Positions 41,341-50,853 of a stretch of 64,000 nucleotides of DNA are shown here, piece after piece. The stretch's first letter is position 1; every line of letters begins with the position of its first letter. Source of the stretch: Pseudomonas laurylsulfativorans (GTDB lineage: Bacteria; Pseudomonadota; Gammaproteobacteria; Pseudomonadales; Pseudomonadaceae); NCBI RefSeq assembly GCF_002906155.1, contig NZ_MUJK01000016.1, forward strand, positions 1 to 64,000, read 5' to 3'. The position numbers were made by a program, and so were the translations under genes. The notes beneath the pieces are model-generated. The model ran no database searches. It saw only the letters and a list, made by a program, of their open reading frames with translations, and had not been told where the DNA came from.

Positions 41341-42242
41341 CAGTTGGGCGCGTCGAAAATGCCGGTCGACAAGTAACGGTCGCCACGGTCGCAGATGATC
41401 GCGACGATCACCGCGTTTTCAACTTCTTCGGACAGGCGCAGCATTGCCGCCACGGCACCGCCGGAGGACACGCCACAGAAAATGCCTTCTTCGCGGGCCA
41501 GGCGACGGGTCACGTCCTCGGCTTCGCTTTGGGCCATGTCGACGATCCGGTCCACGCGGTCAGCCTGGTAGATCTTCGGCAGGTATTCCTGAGGCCAGCG
41601 GCGGATACCCGGGATAGCCGAACCTTCCATCGGTTGCAGGCCGATGATCTGCACGTTGTCGTTCTGCTCTTTCAAGTAGCGCGACACGCCCATGATGGTG
41701 CCGGTGGTGCCCATGGAGCTGACGAAATGGGTGATGGAGCCCTGGGTCTGGCGCCAGATTTCCGGGCCGGTGGTGGTGTAGTGCGCCTCGGGATTGTCGC
41801 CATTGGCGAACTGATCCAGCACCTTGCCGCGGCCTTCGGCTTCCATCTTCTGCGCGAGGTCACGGGCGCCTTCCATGCCTTGTTCCTGGCTGACCAGGAT
41901 CAGCTCGGCGCCATAGGCGGTCATGGCCGCCTTACGCTCGGCGCTGGAGTTGTCCGGCATGATCAGGATCATCTTGTAACCCTTGATCGCGGCGGCCATG
42001 GCCAGGGCGATCCCGGTGTTGCCCGAGGTCGCTTCGATCAGCGTATCGCCGGCATGAATCTGCCCGCGCAGTTCGGCGCGGGTGATCATCGACAGCGCCG
42101 GACGGTCCTTGACCGAACCCGCCGGGTTATTCCCTTCGAGCTTGAGCAAAAGGGTGTTGCTGGTGGCGCCGGGCAGGCGCTGCAAACGGACCAGCGGAGT
42201 GTTGCCGACGCAATCGGCGATGGTTGGGTACTGCAAGGTCAT
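41340..42242 (-). CDS. cysM: Cysteine synthase B
   Basis: The 300-residue PLP enzyme makes L-cysteine (or S-sulfocysteine) from O-acetylserine. The PLP lysine is Lys45 in GSVKDRPAL, with the substrate loop EATSGNTGIALA and the glycine-rich VSSMGTTGTIMG. The C-terminal GVSSGGAVAAM is typical. The ATG at 42242 gives the usual MTLQYPTIADCVGNTPLV. It is the first gene of the leftward run. Confidence 0.97.
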   Translation of the reverse strand: MTLQYPTIADCVGNTPLVRLQRLPGATSNTLLLKLEGNNPAGSVKDRPALSMITRAELRGQIHAGDTLIEATSGNTGIALAMAAAIKGYKMILIMPDNSSAERKAAMTAYGAELILVSQEQGMEGARDLAQKMEAEGRGKVLDQFANGDNPEAHYTTTGPEIWRQTQGSITHFVSSMGTTGTIMGVSRYLKEQNDNVQIIGLQPMEGSAIPGIRRWPQEYLPKIYQADRVDRIVDMAQSEAEDVTRRLAREEGIFCGVSSGGAVAAMLRLSEEVENAVIVAIICDRGDRYLSTGIFDAPN

Positions 42243-42654
42243 GGCGTATTCGCAATCCAGACTGCGGGGGCGCCTATCATACCGGCAAACCTCGCAAGGC
42301 CATATCACGCAAAGTGTGGTGCTTATGGTTTATGGGAATAAGGGCGGATTCGGCGATGCATGGGAGGGTCTGGTCGCAGTCTTCCGGCCCATCCTGAAAA
42401 ACGCAGAGTAAGAAATCGCTGTCAGAAAATGCAACTTTCTGTAGGAAAAAAGAATGCACTCATCGGAAACCTCCCGCACCTTGCAACGGCATGCATGAAC
42501 TAGTGCGCGTCAGAAGCAGCAGATAATCTTTTTCAATGTTCAGTCAAACAAGACGTCCGACTGTTCATAGGGTGCCGGGCAAGCGAAAACTCGCTTGCGA
42601 TGCTCACACCTTAAATTTTTTGCCAAGCCGGATTTATCTCAAGGAAGAAAACCA
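42243..42654. other. Intergenic stretch; no gene seen
   Basis: These 412 bases hold the cysM promoter region on one side and the promoter of the small exported protein on the other. The right half is AT-rich. No open frame with a ribosome site and no hairpin terminator stand out. It may mark one edge of an insertion or replacement at the pirA position. Confidence 0.5.
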
Positions 42655-43035
42655 ATGAAAACTTTACTCGCCCTACCCTTTGCCGCGCTGATGATTGCGA
42701 GCGGACAAGTCTCTGCTGCATGTGTTTACATTCAGAATACCTATAGCGGAATCCTGCCTGCCAACTCGGAAGTTATCGTTCAGGGCCCCTTCACCATCAC
42801 TGGCGCAAACGGATGCCGAAAAGCAAATATCACCTCTACTATTACGGCCTTAGGAGTGGGTACTCCGCCGAGCCAATTCATTGACAAACTGAATGGTTCA
42901 ACCTGGACTCAGGTCGATGGAGGTAATAGAAGTAATGCGTCGACTCTTGGTGAGCAGGGCAGTTACAGGGTTCGCCTGAAAAATGACCAAAACGTAGCCA
43001 GAGGGTATTCCGGCACTACACGTTATGGCCGCTAA
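42655..43035 (+). CDS. Small exported protein of unknown function
   Basis: The 126-residue protein has a clear signal peptide (about 1-21, ending QVSAA) and a small mature domain with two cysteines (CVYIQNTYSG... and NGCRKANITST), likely a disulfide-bonded beta fold. AAGGA is 9 bases before the ATG at 42655. I do not recognise the family. The AT content is above the local average. It is convergent with the next gene, separated by a hairpin. It may be accessory DNA that replaced the siderophore receptor gene. Confidence 0.7.
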   Translation: MKTLLALPFAALMIASGQVSAACVYIQNTYSGILPANSEVIVQGPFTITGANGCRKANITSTITALGVGTPPSQFIDKLNGSTWTQVDGGNRSNASTLGEQGSYRVRLKNDQNVARGYSGTTRYGR

Positions 43036-43047
43036 ATAGGTGGTCTG

Positions 43048-43080
43048 CCGGTGCACGCGGAATTCATCATCGTGCACCGG
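43048..43080. terminator. 10-bp hairpin between convergent genes
   Basis: CCGGTGCACG pairs with CGTGCACCGG around a 13-base loop. It has no T-run. It probably separates the two small convergent transcripts. Confidence 0.55.
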
Positions 43081-43085
43081 TCTAA

Positions 43086-43589
43086 TCAGGCCTCAATGTT
43101 GACGGCCAGGTGATTCTGAGTGGTGTTTGCAAAAAAAGACAGTGCACCCAGTACATGATTTACGCGTACCAAGGCACGCGTTATCTCATGAAACATCGAC
43201 GCAGATTCCGACCTGCCAATTGCCTGCCTTTCTTCCAGTCGCTGATTGAACATCGCAATCGCATTAAATTTCACGTCTGTCTCAGCTTTATGGCCAAACT
43301 CATCAAACGCCATATTGCCCAAAGAAAGGAAATCGTACATATAAATATCGATCAAGCCATCGTGATAGAGCGACTGCCCAATCTTCGTCAGCTCATTTGT
43401 ACTGACAGATGTAAAATCGTAGCCCCGCAACGAATCTTTCAACTCACCCAATGAAGATTCGTCAAACAATTCCAGCACAACAACAGCATCTTCGGCATTC
43501 TTCTTTGTATAGCTATTGGTGGTCTCAAGAGGGTTCTTGACGACGTAGGCATCTGTTTTCATCGACAACGCCGGAAAATCAACATTCAT
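43086..43589 (-). CDS. Unknown cytoplasmic protein
   Basis: The 167-residue protein has no signal peptide or membrane helix and is mainly helical. It contains VVVLELFDESSLGELKDSLRGYDF, DIYMYDFLSLGNMAFDEFG and the C-terminal ITRALVRVNHVLGALSFFANTTQNHL. I do not recognise a family. GGAGA precedes the ATG at 43589. Like its neighbour, it is more AT-rich than the core genes and sits between the PirS-like kinase and cysM, where other Pseudomonas have pirA. Confidence 0.65.
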   Translation of the reverse strand: MNVDFPALSMKTDAYVVKNPLETTNSYTKKNAEDAVVVLELFDESSLGELKDSLRGYDFTSVSTNELTKIGQSLYHDGLIDIYMYDFLSLGNMAFDEFGHKAETDVKFNAIAMFNQRLEERQAIGRSESASMFHEITRALVRVNHVLGALSFFANTTQNHLAVNIEA

Positions 43590-43720
43590 CAAACATCTCC
43601 TTAGCTTTTTATTCTCAAGTTAGATATCGCCATTAAACTTTAAAGCTTGAGAACTTTACTCACTGAACGCTCCGCGAAGATGTTGCGAATCAATTCAAAA
43701 CAAAATCTGAACATCGCCGC

Positions 43721-45079
43721 TTAAGCCGGCGACGTATGAACCAACAACCGCATATTCAGCCGCAACCCGGTCCCGGTGTTCTGCGCCCAAAGCTGTCCAC
43801 CCTGACGCTGCACCGCATTGCGGGCGATGCTCAAGCCCAGGCCGAATCCGCCATCCCCCGGCCTTGAACCGTCGAGACGGGTAAACGGCAGGAAGATCCG
43901 CTCAAGATCAGCTTCCGCCACACCGCCGCCCTGGTCCTCCAGCCACAGATGCCAGTATTTGCCTTCGCGCTGGCCGCCAAGGTGGACCACACCGCCCTCG
44001 GGCGAATGCCGAATCGCATTACGCAGAATGTTTTCCAGTGCCTGGGCCAGGGTGTTGAGGTGTCCTCGAACCCAGCAGGATGCATCCACCGTGCATTGCA
44101 ACTGAGTGTCGGGCCAGCCACTTTCATAGCAGGCATTTTCCGTAAGCATCTCCCACAGGGCCTGGATCTGGATCGCTTCGTCGGGTAATCGGGTGCGCTC
44201 GGTGTCCAGCCATGCCAGTTGCAGTGTGTCTTCCACCAGGCGCTGCATGCCATCGACCTCACGACCAATGCGCTCGCGCAATGGCTCCAGCCCCTGCTCG
44301 CTTTCACTGGCCACCCGCAGGCGGCTCAACGGCGTACGCAGCTCGTGGGACAAGTCGCGCAGCAGTTGCTGCTGCAAGGCCACGGTGCTTTGCAGGCGTT
44401 CCGACATGTGATCGAACGCCCGGCCCAATTCACCCAACTCATCCGATCGATTGGTGGTTCGGGTCGACAGCCGCACGTTAAGTTGATCGGCACGCCAGGC
44501 ATTGGCCTGCGCGCGCAAGTGGTTGAGTGGCACCACCAACAGGCGATACAGCCCGACGCACAACAGCAAGGTGAACAAGCCCGGAATCACGCCGTTGGTG
44601 ATCACCCGCCAGAACAACCGGTAATGCCCAGGAACAAAGCGCTGGGGCAGTTCGATCACCAGGCTGCCGGCTGAAGGGTCGCCGGGAAAGGGAATGCGCA
44701 TCCAGGGCCGGCCTTTCTTGTGAATCGGCCAATCGAGGCCGCGCAAAAAAGTCAGGCGTTCGACTTCCTTGTCCGTCAGCGATTGGTTGCTCAAGGATTG
44801 CAAATCACCGCCGATGACACCGACCCAGCCGTTTTCCCGCTGATACATGCCTTGCAGCCAGTCATCGATACCCGCGCTCTGGCGCTGCTGCCACGCCTGT
44901 TCGGCTTCGGCAGCATAGCGCGTCAGGGTGCCGCGGGCCTCATCGGAGAGGAACTGGTTGCGCTGCTCCATGTAGCGCCCCCAAGACCAGCTCAACCAAA
45001 TCATCAGCAGACAGAAAGCGACCAATAGACAAGCCAGTTTCCAGAACAGCGAATGCCTGCCCGGCAATTTACATTTCAT
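43721..45079 (-). CDS. pirS: Sensor histidine kinase, PirS/PfeS-like
   Basis: The product has 452 residues, with TM1 at about 12-33, a periplasmic domain (34-158) and TM2 at about 160-183. HAMP, HisKA (His245 in RDLSHELRTPLSRLR) and HATPase (NILRNAIRHS, EDQGGGV, GGFGLGLS) follow. It is coupled to the response regulator by an 11-base overlap. Its position between gacS and cysM matches pirS of P. aeruginosa, which controls a ferric-siderophore receptor. The receptor gene is not next to it here. The symbol is by position and type and not certain. Confidence 0.82.
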   Translation of the reverse strand: MKCKLPGRHSLFWKLACLLVAFCLLMIWLSWSWGRYMEQRNQFLSDEARGTLTRYAAEAEQAWQQRQSAGIDDWLQGMYQRENGWVGVIGGDLQSLSNQSLTDKEVERLTFLRGLDWPIHKKGRPWMRIPFPGDPSAGSLVIELPQRFVPGHYRLFWRVITNGVIPGLFTLLLCVGLYRLLVVPLNHLRAQANAWRADQLNVRLSTRTTNRSDELGELGRAFDHMSERLQSTVALQQQLLRDLSHELRTPLSRLRVASESEQGLEPLRERIGREVDGMQRLVEDTLQLAWLDTERTRLPDEAIQIQALWEMLTENACYESGWPDTQLQCTVDASCWVRGHLNTLAQALENILRNAIRHSPEGGVVHLGGQREGKYWHLWLEDQGGGVAEADLERIFLPFTRLDGSRPGDGGFGLGLSIARNAVQRQGGQLWAQNTGTGLRLNMRLLVHTSPA

Positions 45080-45788
45080 CGGCGGCGCTCAGGATGTAAC
45101 CCTTGCCCCATACCGTGCGCACTTCGCGCTCGGTGTAGCCAATGGCCTTGAGCTTGCGGCGGATCTGGCTGATGTGCATGTCCAGGCTGCGGTCATGGGC
45201 CGCGTATCCGCGCTGCAACACCTGTTGATAAAGGAAGGCTTTGCTCAATACCTCGTCGGCGCTACGGTGCAGCGTTTCCAGCAACCGATACTCGCTGCGG
45301 GTCAGGCCGCCGGCCTGTTCGCCATAAAAGACCTCGAAGCTTTCATCGTCGAAGCGCAGGCTGTCCATCGAAGGGACAGGCACTGTCGGTACCGGCCGGC
45401 GGTCGAGTGCCACCCGCCGCAGAATGGCTTCGATACGCACCCGCAACTCCACCATGCTGAAGGGCTTTGGCAGGTAATCGTCGGCCCCCAGGCGAAAGCC
45501 GCTGATGCGGTCGGCCTCGGCACCGAGGGCCGACATCAGCAACACCGGGGTGGAGTGGCTCTGGCGCAATTGGGTCAGTACCGCCAGACCGTCCAAGCCC
45601 GGCAGCAGAATATCCATCAGCACCACGTCGAAAGATTGCCGCCGGGCAATGTCCAGGCCTTCCTGACCGTTCTGGCACCAGGTCACATGGAAGCCGCTGC
45701 GGTCCAGGTGCTCATGAACGTAGGCGCCGAGCACAAGATCGTCTTCGATGGACAGGATTCGGGGGAGGCCAGCAGTGATGGGAGTCAT
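45069..45788 (-). CDS. pirR: Response regulator, PirR/PfeR-like (OmpR family)
   Basis: The product has 239 residues. The receiver (about 10-125) has acidic DD at 16-17, phospho-Asp59 in VVLMDILLPG and Lys in YLPKPFS. An OmpR winged helix (about 145-235) follows. The ATG at 45788 is used; an extension to 45929 is not family-like. A good Fur box lies 9 bases upstream of the start, so the system is most likely induced by iron starvation. It is divergent from gacS, with 215 bases between the starts. Confidence 0.85.
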   Translation of the reverse strand: MTPITAGLPRILSIEDDLVLGAYVHEHLDRSGFHVTWCQNGQEGLDIARRQSFDVVLMDILLPGLDGLAVLTQLRQSHSTPVLLMSALGAEADRISGFRLGADDYLPKPFSMVELRVRIEAILRRVALDRRPVPTVPVPSMDSLRFDDESFEVFYGEQAGGLTRSEYRLLETLHRSADEVLSKAFLYQQVLQRGYAAHDRSLDMHISQIRRKLKAIGYTEREVRTVWGKGYILSAADEM

Positions 45789-45796
45789 GGCTATCT

Positions 45797-45815
45797 GCAA
45801 ATAATTCTCAGTTGA
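45797..45815. promoter_or_regulatory. Fur box upstream of the PirR-like gene
   Basis: The reverse strand reads TCAACTGAGAATTATTTGC, close to the common Pseudomonas Fur-box form (TGAGAATTATTTGC core). It lies next to the pirR start and about 190 bases from gacS, so pirR is the likely target. Confidence 0.65.
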
Positions 45816-46003
45816 GCGATTATTCAAGATTGCCTCGCCTGGGGCAACCCACAGCTTGGCTGTATCGCCAATGAGCCGTCCGGGCCGACGAATGACAGCA
45901 CCATTTTTACGAAGATTGCCCGCGAGCAAATCGCTACACTGCGCAAGGGGTGCAAGGCGGATGCATGTGCCGGTCTATAAATAGCGGGATGCAGGAGAGA
46001 TGC

Positions 46004-48757
46004 GTGCTCAAGAAACTGGGAATCAAAGGCCGCGTGCTGTTGCTGACCCTGTTGCCAACCAGCCTGATGGCGTTGGTGCTGGGGGGTTATTTTACCTGGA
46101 TGCAACAGGCTGACCTGCAGACCCAACTCATGCAGCGCGGCGAAATGATCGCCGAACAGTTGGCTCCCCTGGCGGCACCAGCCATGGGCCATCAGGACAA
46201 CGAACTGCTCGAACGCATCGCCACCCAGGCCCTGGAGCAAACCGACGTACGGGCCGTGACCTTCCTGGCTTCCGACCGCACGCTGCTGGCCCACGCCGGC
46301 CCGACCATGCTCAACCAGACACCCTCCGGCAGCGGCACACAGATGCTGCGCCGCAGCGGCAGCGATGCGACCCGCTATCTGCTGCCGGTATTCGGCAAGC
46401 ACCGCGACCTCGCCGGCGACGTGATCCCCGAAGAAGCCGACCGCCTGCTGGGCTGGGTCGAACTTGAACTGTCCCATAACAGCATGCTGTTGCGCGGTTA
46501 TCGCAGCCTGTTCGCCAGCCTGATGTTGATCGCAGGGGGACTGATCGGTGCGGCACTGCTGGCCCTGCGCATGGGTCGCACGATCAATCAGCCGTTAAGC
46601 CAGATCAAGCAGGCCGTGGCTCAGCTCAAGGACGGTCATCTGGAAACCCGCTTGCCGCCCCTCGGCAGTCAAGAGCTGGATGAGCTGGCCTCCGGCATCA
46701 ACCGCATGGCCGGCACCCTGCAAAATGCGCAGGAAGAATTGCAGCACAGCATCGACCAGGCCACCGAAGACGTACGCCAGAACCTGGAAACCATCGAGAT
46801 CCAGAACATCGAGCTGGACCTGGCGCGCAAGGAGGCCCTGGAAGCGAGCCGGATCAAGTCCGAATTCCTGGCCAACATGAGTCATGAAATCCGCACGCCG
46901 CTCAACGGTATTCTCGGCTTCACCCACCTGTTGCAAAAAAGCGAGCTCACCCCGCGCCAGCTCGACTACCTGGGCACCATCGAAAAGTCCGCCGACAGCC
47001 TTCTGGGCATCATCAACGAGATTCTCGACTTCTCGAAAATCGAGGCCGGCAAGCTGGTGCTCGACCATATTCCATTCAACCTGCGCGACCTGCTGCAGGA
47101 CACCCTGACCATCCTCGCCCCCGCCGCCCACGCCAAGCACCTGGAGCTGGTGAGCCTGGTGTACCGAGATACACCGCTGTCACTGGTGGGCGACCCGCTG
47201 CGGCTCAAGCAGATCCTGACGAACCTGGTGAGCAACGCGATCAAGTTCACCCGCGAAGGCACCATCGTCGCCCGCGCCATGCTCGAAGAAGAACACGAAG
47301 ACACCGTGCAGTTGCGCATCAGCATTCAGGACACCGGCATCGGGCTGTCGAACCAGGACGTGCGCGCCCTGTTCCAGGCCTTCAGCCAGGCCGACAACTC
47401 GCTGTCGCGGCAACCCGGCGGCACTGGCCTGGGCCTGGTGATTTCCAAGCGCCTGATCGAACAGATGGGCGGCGAAATCGGCGTCGACAGCACGCCGGGG
47501 GAAGGGTCGGAATTCTGGATCAGCCTGAGCCTGCCGAAAACCCGCGACGATGCCGAAGACCTGCCCGCCGCGCCTTTGCTCGGGCGCCGGGTGGCTGTGC
47601 TGGAAAACCACGAGCTGGCGCGGCAGGCGCTGCAGCATCAACTGGAAGACTGCGGCCTCAGCACCACGCCGTTCAACACCCTTGAAAGCCTGACCAATGG
47701 CGTCACCGCCGCCCACCAGACCGATCAGGCAATCGACCTCGCCGTGCTCGGCATCACCAGCAACGACATGCCACCGGAACGCCTCAACCAGCACATCTGG
47801 GACCTCGAGCATCTTGGCTGCAAAGTGCTGGTGCTGTGCCCGACCACGGAGCAGACGCTGTTCCATCTTTCCGTGCCCAACCCCCACAGTCAGCTCCAGG
47901 CGAAACCGGCCTGCACCCGCAAGCTGCGACGCTCCCTGTCTGACCTGGTCAACCCGCGACCGATGCGCAATGAGCCGGGCGAGCCGTTGTCCAGCCGTGC
48001 CCCGAAGGTGCTATGCGTCGACGACAATCCGGCCAACCTGATGCTGGTGCAGACCCTGCTCGAAGACATGGGCGCCAAGGTGCTCGCGGTGGAAAGCGGT
48101 TATGCCGCCGTCAAGGCGGTGCAGAACGAGACATTCGATCTGGTGTTGATGGACGTGCAGATGCCCGGCATGGACGGCTGCCAGAGCACCGAGGCGATCC
48201 GCCAGTGGGAAAGCGAACGACATAGCACGCCTTTGCCGATCGTGGCCCTCACCGCCCACGCCATGGCCAACGAAAAGCGCGCGCTGCTGCAAAGCGGCAT
48301 GGATGACTACCTGACCAAACCAATCAGCGAACGACAATTGGCCCAGGTGGTGCTGAAGTGGAGCGGCCTGGCGCTGCGCAACCATAGCCCGGAGCGCTCC
48401 GGCGATGGGCATGCGGGTGCCCATGACCTGTTGGTACTCGACCACGAGGAAGGATTGCGTCTGGCCGCCGGCAAGGCTGATCTGGCGGCGGACATGCTGG
48501 CGATGCTGCTCGCGTCCCTGGAAGCAGATCGCGAAGCCATTCGCCTCGCTCAGCAAAGCAACGACCACAACGCCCTGATCGAACGAGTCCATCGCCTGCA
48601 TGGCGCGACACGCTACTGCGGCGTACCGCAATTGCGTGCGGCCTGCCAACGCAGCGAAACGCTGCTCAAGCAACAGGATCCGAAAGCGAGCATGGCACTG
48701 GACGAGCTCGACCGGGCGATCAATCGCCTGGCAGCCCACGCGCGCATGAATGCTTGA
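46004..48757 (+). CDS. gacS: Global regulatory hybrid sensor kinase GacS
   Basis: The 917-residue kinase of the Gac/Rsm cascade phosphorylates GacA, which induces RsmX/Y/Z small RNAs for secondary metabolism, exoproducts and biofilm. Domains are TM1 (about 10-32), periplasmic region, TM2 (about 165-187), HAMP, HisKA (His294 in NMSHEIRTP), HATPase, receiver (Asp717 in VLMDVQMPG) and HPt (His863 in RVHRLHG). All three phosphotransfer residues are at the positions known for Pseudomonas GacS. The start is a GTG at 46004, with AGGAGA upstream; the length then matches the family exactly. Confidence 0.97.
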   Translation: MLKKLGIKGRVLLLTLLPTSLMALVLGGYFTWMQQADLQTQLMQRGEMIAEQLAPLAAPAMGHQDNELLERIATQALEQTDVRAVTFLASDRTLLAHAGPTMLNQTPSGSGTQMLRRSGSDATRYLLPVFGKHRDLAGDVIPEEADRLLGWVELELSHNSMLLRGYRSLFASLMLIAGGLIGAALLALRMGRTINQPLSQIKQAVAQLKDGHLETRLPPLGSQELDELASGINRMAGTLQNAQEELQHSIDQATEDVRQNLETIEIQNIELDLARKEALEASRIKSEFLANMSHEIRTPLNGILGFTHLLQKSELTPRQLDYLGTIEKSADSLLGIINEILDFSKIEAGKLVLDHIPFNLRDLLQDTLTILAPAAHAKHLELVSLVYRDTPLSLVGDPLRLKQILTNLVSNAIKFTREGTIVARAMLEEEHEDTVQLRISIQDTGIGLSNQDVRALFQAFSQADNSLSRQPGGTGLGLVISKRLIEQMGGEIGVDSTPGEGSEFWISLSLPKTRDDAEDLPAAPLLGRRVAVLENHELARQALQHQLEDCGLSTTPFNTLESLTNGVTAAHQTDQAIDLAVLGITSNDMPPERLNQHIWDLEHLGCKVLVLCPTTEQTLFHLSVPNPHSQLQAKPACTRKLRRSLSDLVNPRPMRNEPGEPLSSRAPKVLCVDDNPANLMLVQTLLEDMGAKVLAVESGYAAVKAVQNETFDLVLMDVQMPGMDGCQSTEAIRQWESERHSTPLPIVALTAHAMANEKRALLQSGMDDYLTKPISERQLAQVVLKWSGLALRNHSPERSGDGHAGAHDLLVLDHEEGLRLAAGKADLAADMLAMLLASLEADREAIRLAQQSNDHNALIERVHRLHGATRYCGVPQLRAACQRSETLLKQQDPKASMALDELDRAINRLAAHARMNA

Positions 48758-48797
48758 TGCTGCGCAATCGTGCAAATCAAACATCAGCGCAAACTCT

Positions 48798-48880
48798 GTA
48801 GGAGCCGGCTTGCCGGCGATGACGGCCTCAAAATCTACGTAGCCCTTGAGGCCGCCATCGCTGGCAAGCCAGCTCCTACA
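48798..48880. repeat. Composite REP element
   Basis: Facing halves GTAGGAGCCGGCTTGCCGGC and GCTGGCAAGCCAGCTCCTAC lie between gacS and ldhA. The right half ends 22 bases before the ldhA ATG. Confidence 0.85.
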
Positions 48881-48902
48881 GAAATGGGACAAAGAGGAAA
48901 TC

Positions 48903-49895
48903 ATGCGTACGATTCTTTTCAGCAGCCAGAACTACGACCGCGACAGTTTTCTCGCGGCCGGGCAACCGGCCGGCATCGAGTTGGACTTTCAGCCTGCGCG
49001 CCTGAGCCTCGACACGGTAGCGCTCGCCCAGGGGTATGAAGCGGTCTGCGCGTTCATCAATGATGACCTCGGCGCGGCGGTGCTCGAACGCCTGGCCGCT
49101 GGAGGCACACGCCTGATCGCCCTGCGCTCGGCCGGTTACAACCACGTCGACTTGCCGACGGCAAAGCGCCTGGGGCTGGACATCGTGCGTGTCCCGGCCT
49201 ATTCGCCCCACGCCGTCGCCGAACATGCAGTAGCGTTGATCCTCGCACTGAATCGCCGCTTGCATCGAGCCTATAACCGCACCCGCGAAGGCGACTTCAG
49301 ACTGCAAGGGCTGACCGGTTTCGACCTGGTGGGCAAGACCGTCGGCGTGGTCGGCACCGGGCAGATCGGTGCCACCTTCGCCAAAATCATGAACGGTTTT
49401 GGCTGCCGGTTGCTGGCCTACGACCCCTACCCCAACCCAGAAGTCGAAGCCCTCGGCGCGCGTTACCTGAGCCTGCCGCAACTGCTGGCCGAATCGCAGA
49501 TCATCAGCCTGCACTGCCCGCTCAACGAGCAGAGCAAGCACTTGATCAACCGCCAATCACTGGCGCACATGCAACCGGGCGCGATGCTGATCAATACGGG
49601 GCGTGGCGGCCTGGTGGACACCCCGGCGCTGATCGACGCATTGAAAGACGGTCGCCTGGGCTACCTGGGGCTGGATGTGTACGAAGAAGAGGCGCAGCTG
49701 TTCTTCGAGGACCGCTCCGACCTGCCGCTGCAAGACGATGTATTGGCACGACTGCTGACCTTCCCCAACGTGATCATCACCGCGCACCAGGCCTTTCTGA
49801 CCCACGAAGCGCTGGACGCGATTGCCGCCACCACGTTGCGTAACATCACCGTTTGGACGGCGGGCACACCGGAAAATCTGGTAACGGGAGACTGA
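48903..49895 (+). CDS. ldhA: D-lactate dehydrogenase, fermentative (2-hydroxyacid family)
   Basis: The 330-residue protein is of the D-isomer 2-hydroxyacid dehydrogenase family. It has LRSAGYNHVDL near 77, the NAD motif GVVGTGQIGATFA (about 147-159), the catalytic Arg in NTGRGGLVD, Glu in DVYEEEA and His in ITAHQAFLT. It reduces pyruvate to D-lactate. The order gacS-ldhA agrees with other Pseudomonas. AGAGGAAAT precedes the ATG at 48903. Confidence 0.95.
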   Translation: MRTILFSSQNYDRDSFLAAGQPAGIELDFQPARLSLDTVALAQGYEAVCAFINDDLGAAVLERLAAGGTRLIALRSAGYNHVDLPTAKRLGLDIVRVPAYSPHAVAEHAVALILALNRRLHRAYNRTREGDFRLQGLTGFDLVGKTVGVVGTGQIGATFAKIMNGFGCRLLAYDPYPNPEVEALGARYLSLPQLLAESQIISLHCPLNEQSKHLINRQSLAHMQPGAMLINTGRGGLVDTPALIDALKDGRLGYLGLDVYEEEAQLFFEDRSDLPLQDDVLARLLTFPNVIITAHQAFLTHEALDAIAATTLRNITVWTAGTPENLVTGD

Positions 49896-49972
49896 AACGG
49901 ATCGAAGGTCATCTGCCTGCGCGATGCGGTGTGCAAGCCCGTGCTAGCATATCGCGCATATTTGGAGGACCC

Positions 49973-50407
49973 ATGGTCGAACACGATTTCCGCTACAGCC
50001 TGATGAACCCGCAACACACCCTCACTGAATGCCGCGCCCTGGTGCCGGGGCGCTATCAAGTCACCGGCAACGGTGGTTCGATTCGCAACAACGACGTGCT
50101 GGTCGTGACTCTCAAGGGCGCCAAGGACTTGTCCATGCGCCTGTCCGTCGAAACGGTTCGCCACCTGATAAACCCGCCCGGCCAATGGGTCGCGGTGGCC
50201 AGTGGTCCGGTGTTCGGCGAACTGGCGATCCACACCTGGCAGGTGAACTGCGACAGCTGCGCCAAAGAGCTGAGTTTCGAGTTCGCCGTCGACGCCAAGC
50301 TGGGCAACAAGGCCGAAAAGCCAGCCGCCACCGCGCGGATTACCGAGCTGGGCTGGACCACCGTTGGCGAGAAACACCTGTGCCCGAAATGCCAGGAGCC
50401 TGCGTGA
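49973..50407 (+). CDS. Conserved protein with Cys-x2-Cys pairs
   Basis: The 144-residue protein has no signal peptide and is mostly beta. Two pairs of cysteines, CDSC (about 94) and CPKC near the C-terminus, look like a zinc ribbon. The ATG at 49973 has TTGGAGGA upstream. It overlaps the META-domain lipoprotein gene by one base (TGATG). The function is unknown. The PilZ-like RNNDVLVVTLKGAKDLSMRLS stretch is not enough for a call. Confidence 0.82.
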   Translation: MVEHDFRYSLMNPQHTLTECRALVPGRYQVTGNGGSIRNNDVLVVTLKGAKDLSMRLSVETVRHLINPPGQWVAVASGPVFGELAIHTWQVNCDSCAKELSFEFAVDAKLGNKAEKPAATARITELGWTTVGEKHLCPKCQEPA

Positions 50408-50811
50408 TGAAACGCCTTGCTCTGACCGCTATGGTCGGCGCCAGCCTGCTGGGCTGCGCCGCCGAGCCGGTGCAACTTGAACACAATCGCAGCTACATAC
50501 TGGAATGGATCGGCGAGCGGCCGTTGATGGACTACAGCCACCTGACCATCACCCTCGGCGAAGATGGCCGGGCCTATGGCAATGGCGGCTGCAACCACTG
50601 GTTCGCACCGTACACCCTGGATGGCGACAAACTGACCTTCGGCAAAGTCGGTAGCACCCGCAAACTGTGCGCGCCGGCGCTGATGGAACAGGAAAAACGT
50701 TTCCTTCAGGCCCTGGAAAACGTCCAGCGCTGGGACGTCTCCCCGATCGAGCAGATCCGCTTCTGGCCTGCCGAAGGCAAGCCGCTGCGTTGGTGGCTTG
50801 AGGAAGGTTGA
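50407..50811 (+). CDS. META-domain lipoprotein (HslJ-like)
   Basis: The 134-residue protein has a lipoprotein signal ending SLLGC (Cys17) and a META domain at about 30-125 (YILEWIGERPLM, DGRAYGNGGCNHWFAPYTLDGDKLTFGKVGSTRKLCAP). This matches the envelope-stress protein HslJ group. It is expected in the outer membrane facing the periplasm. It is translationally coupled to the gene before it. Confidence 0.9.
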   Translation: MKRLALTAMVGASLLGCAAEPVQLEHNRSYILEWIGERPLMDYSHLTITLGEDGRAYGNGGCNHWFAPYTLDGDKLTFGKVGSTRKLCAPALMEQEKRFLQALENVQRWDVSPIEQIRFWPAEGKPLRWWLEEG

Positions 50812-50853
50812 TCCCCCCTGGGCACCCCGAGAAACCTGTGGCTAGAGAGCTTT

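Noticed and set aside
49973..50407. PilZ-domain protein
   Set aside because: The RxxxR and D/NxSxxG motifs needed for cyclic-di-GMP binding are not present together.
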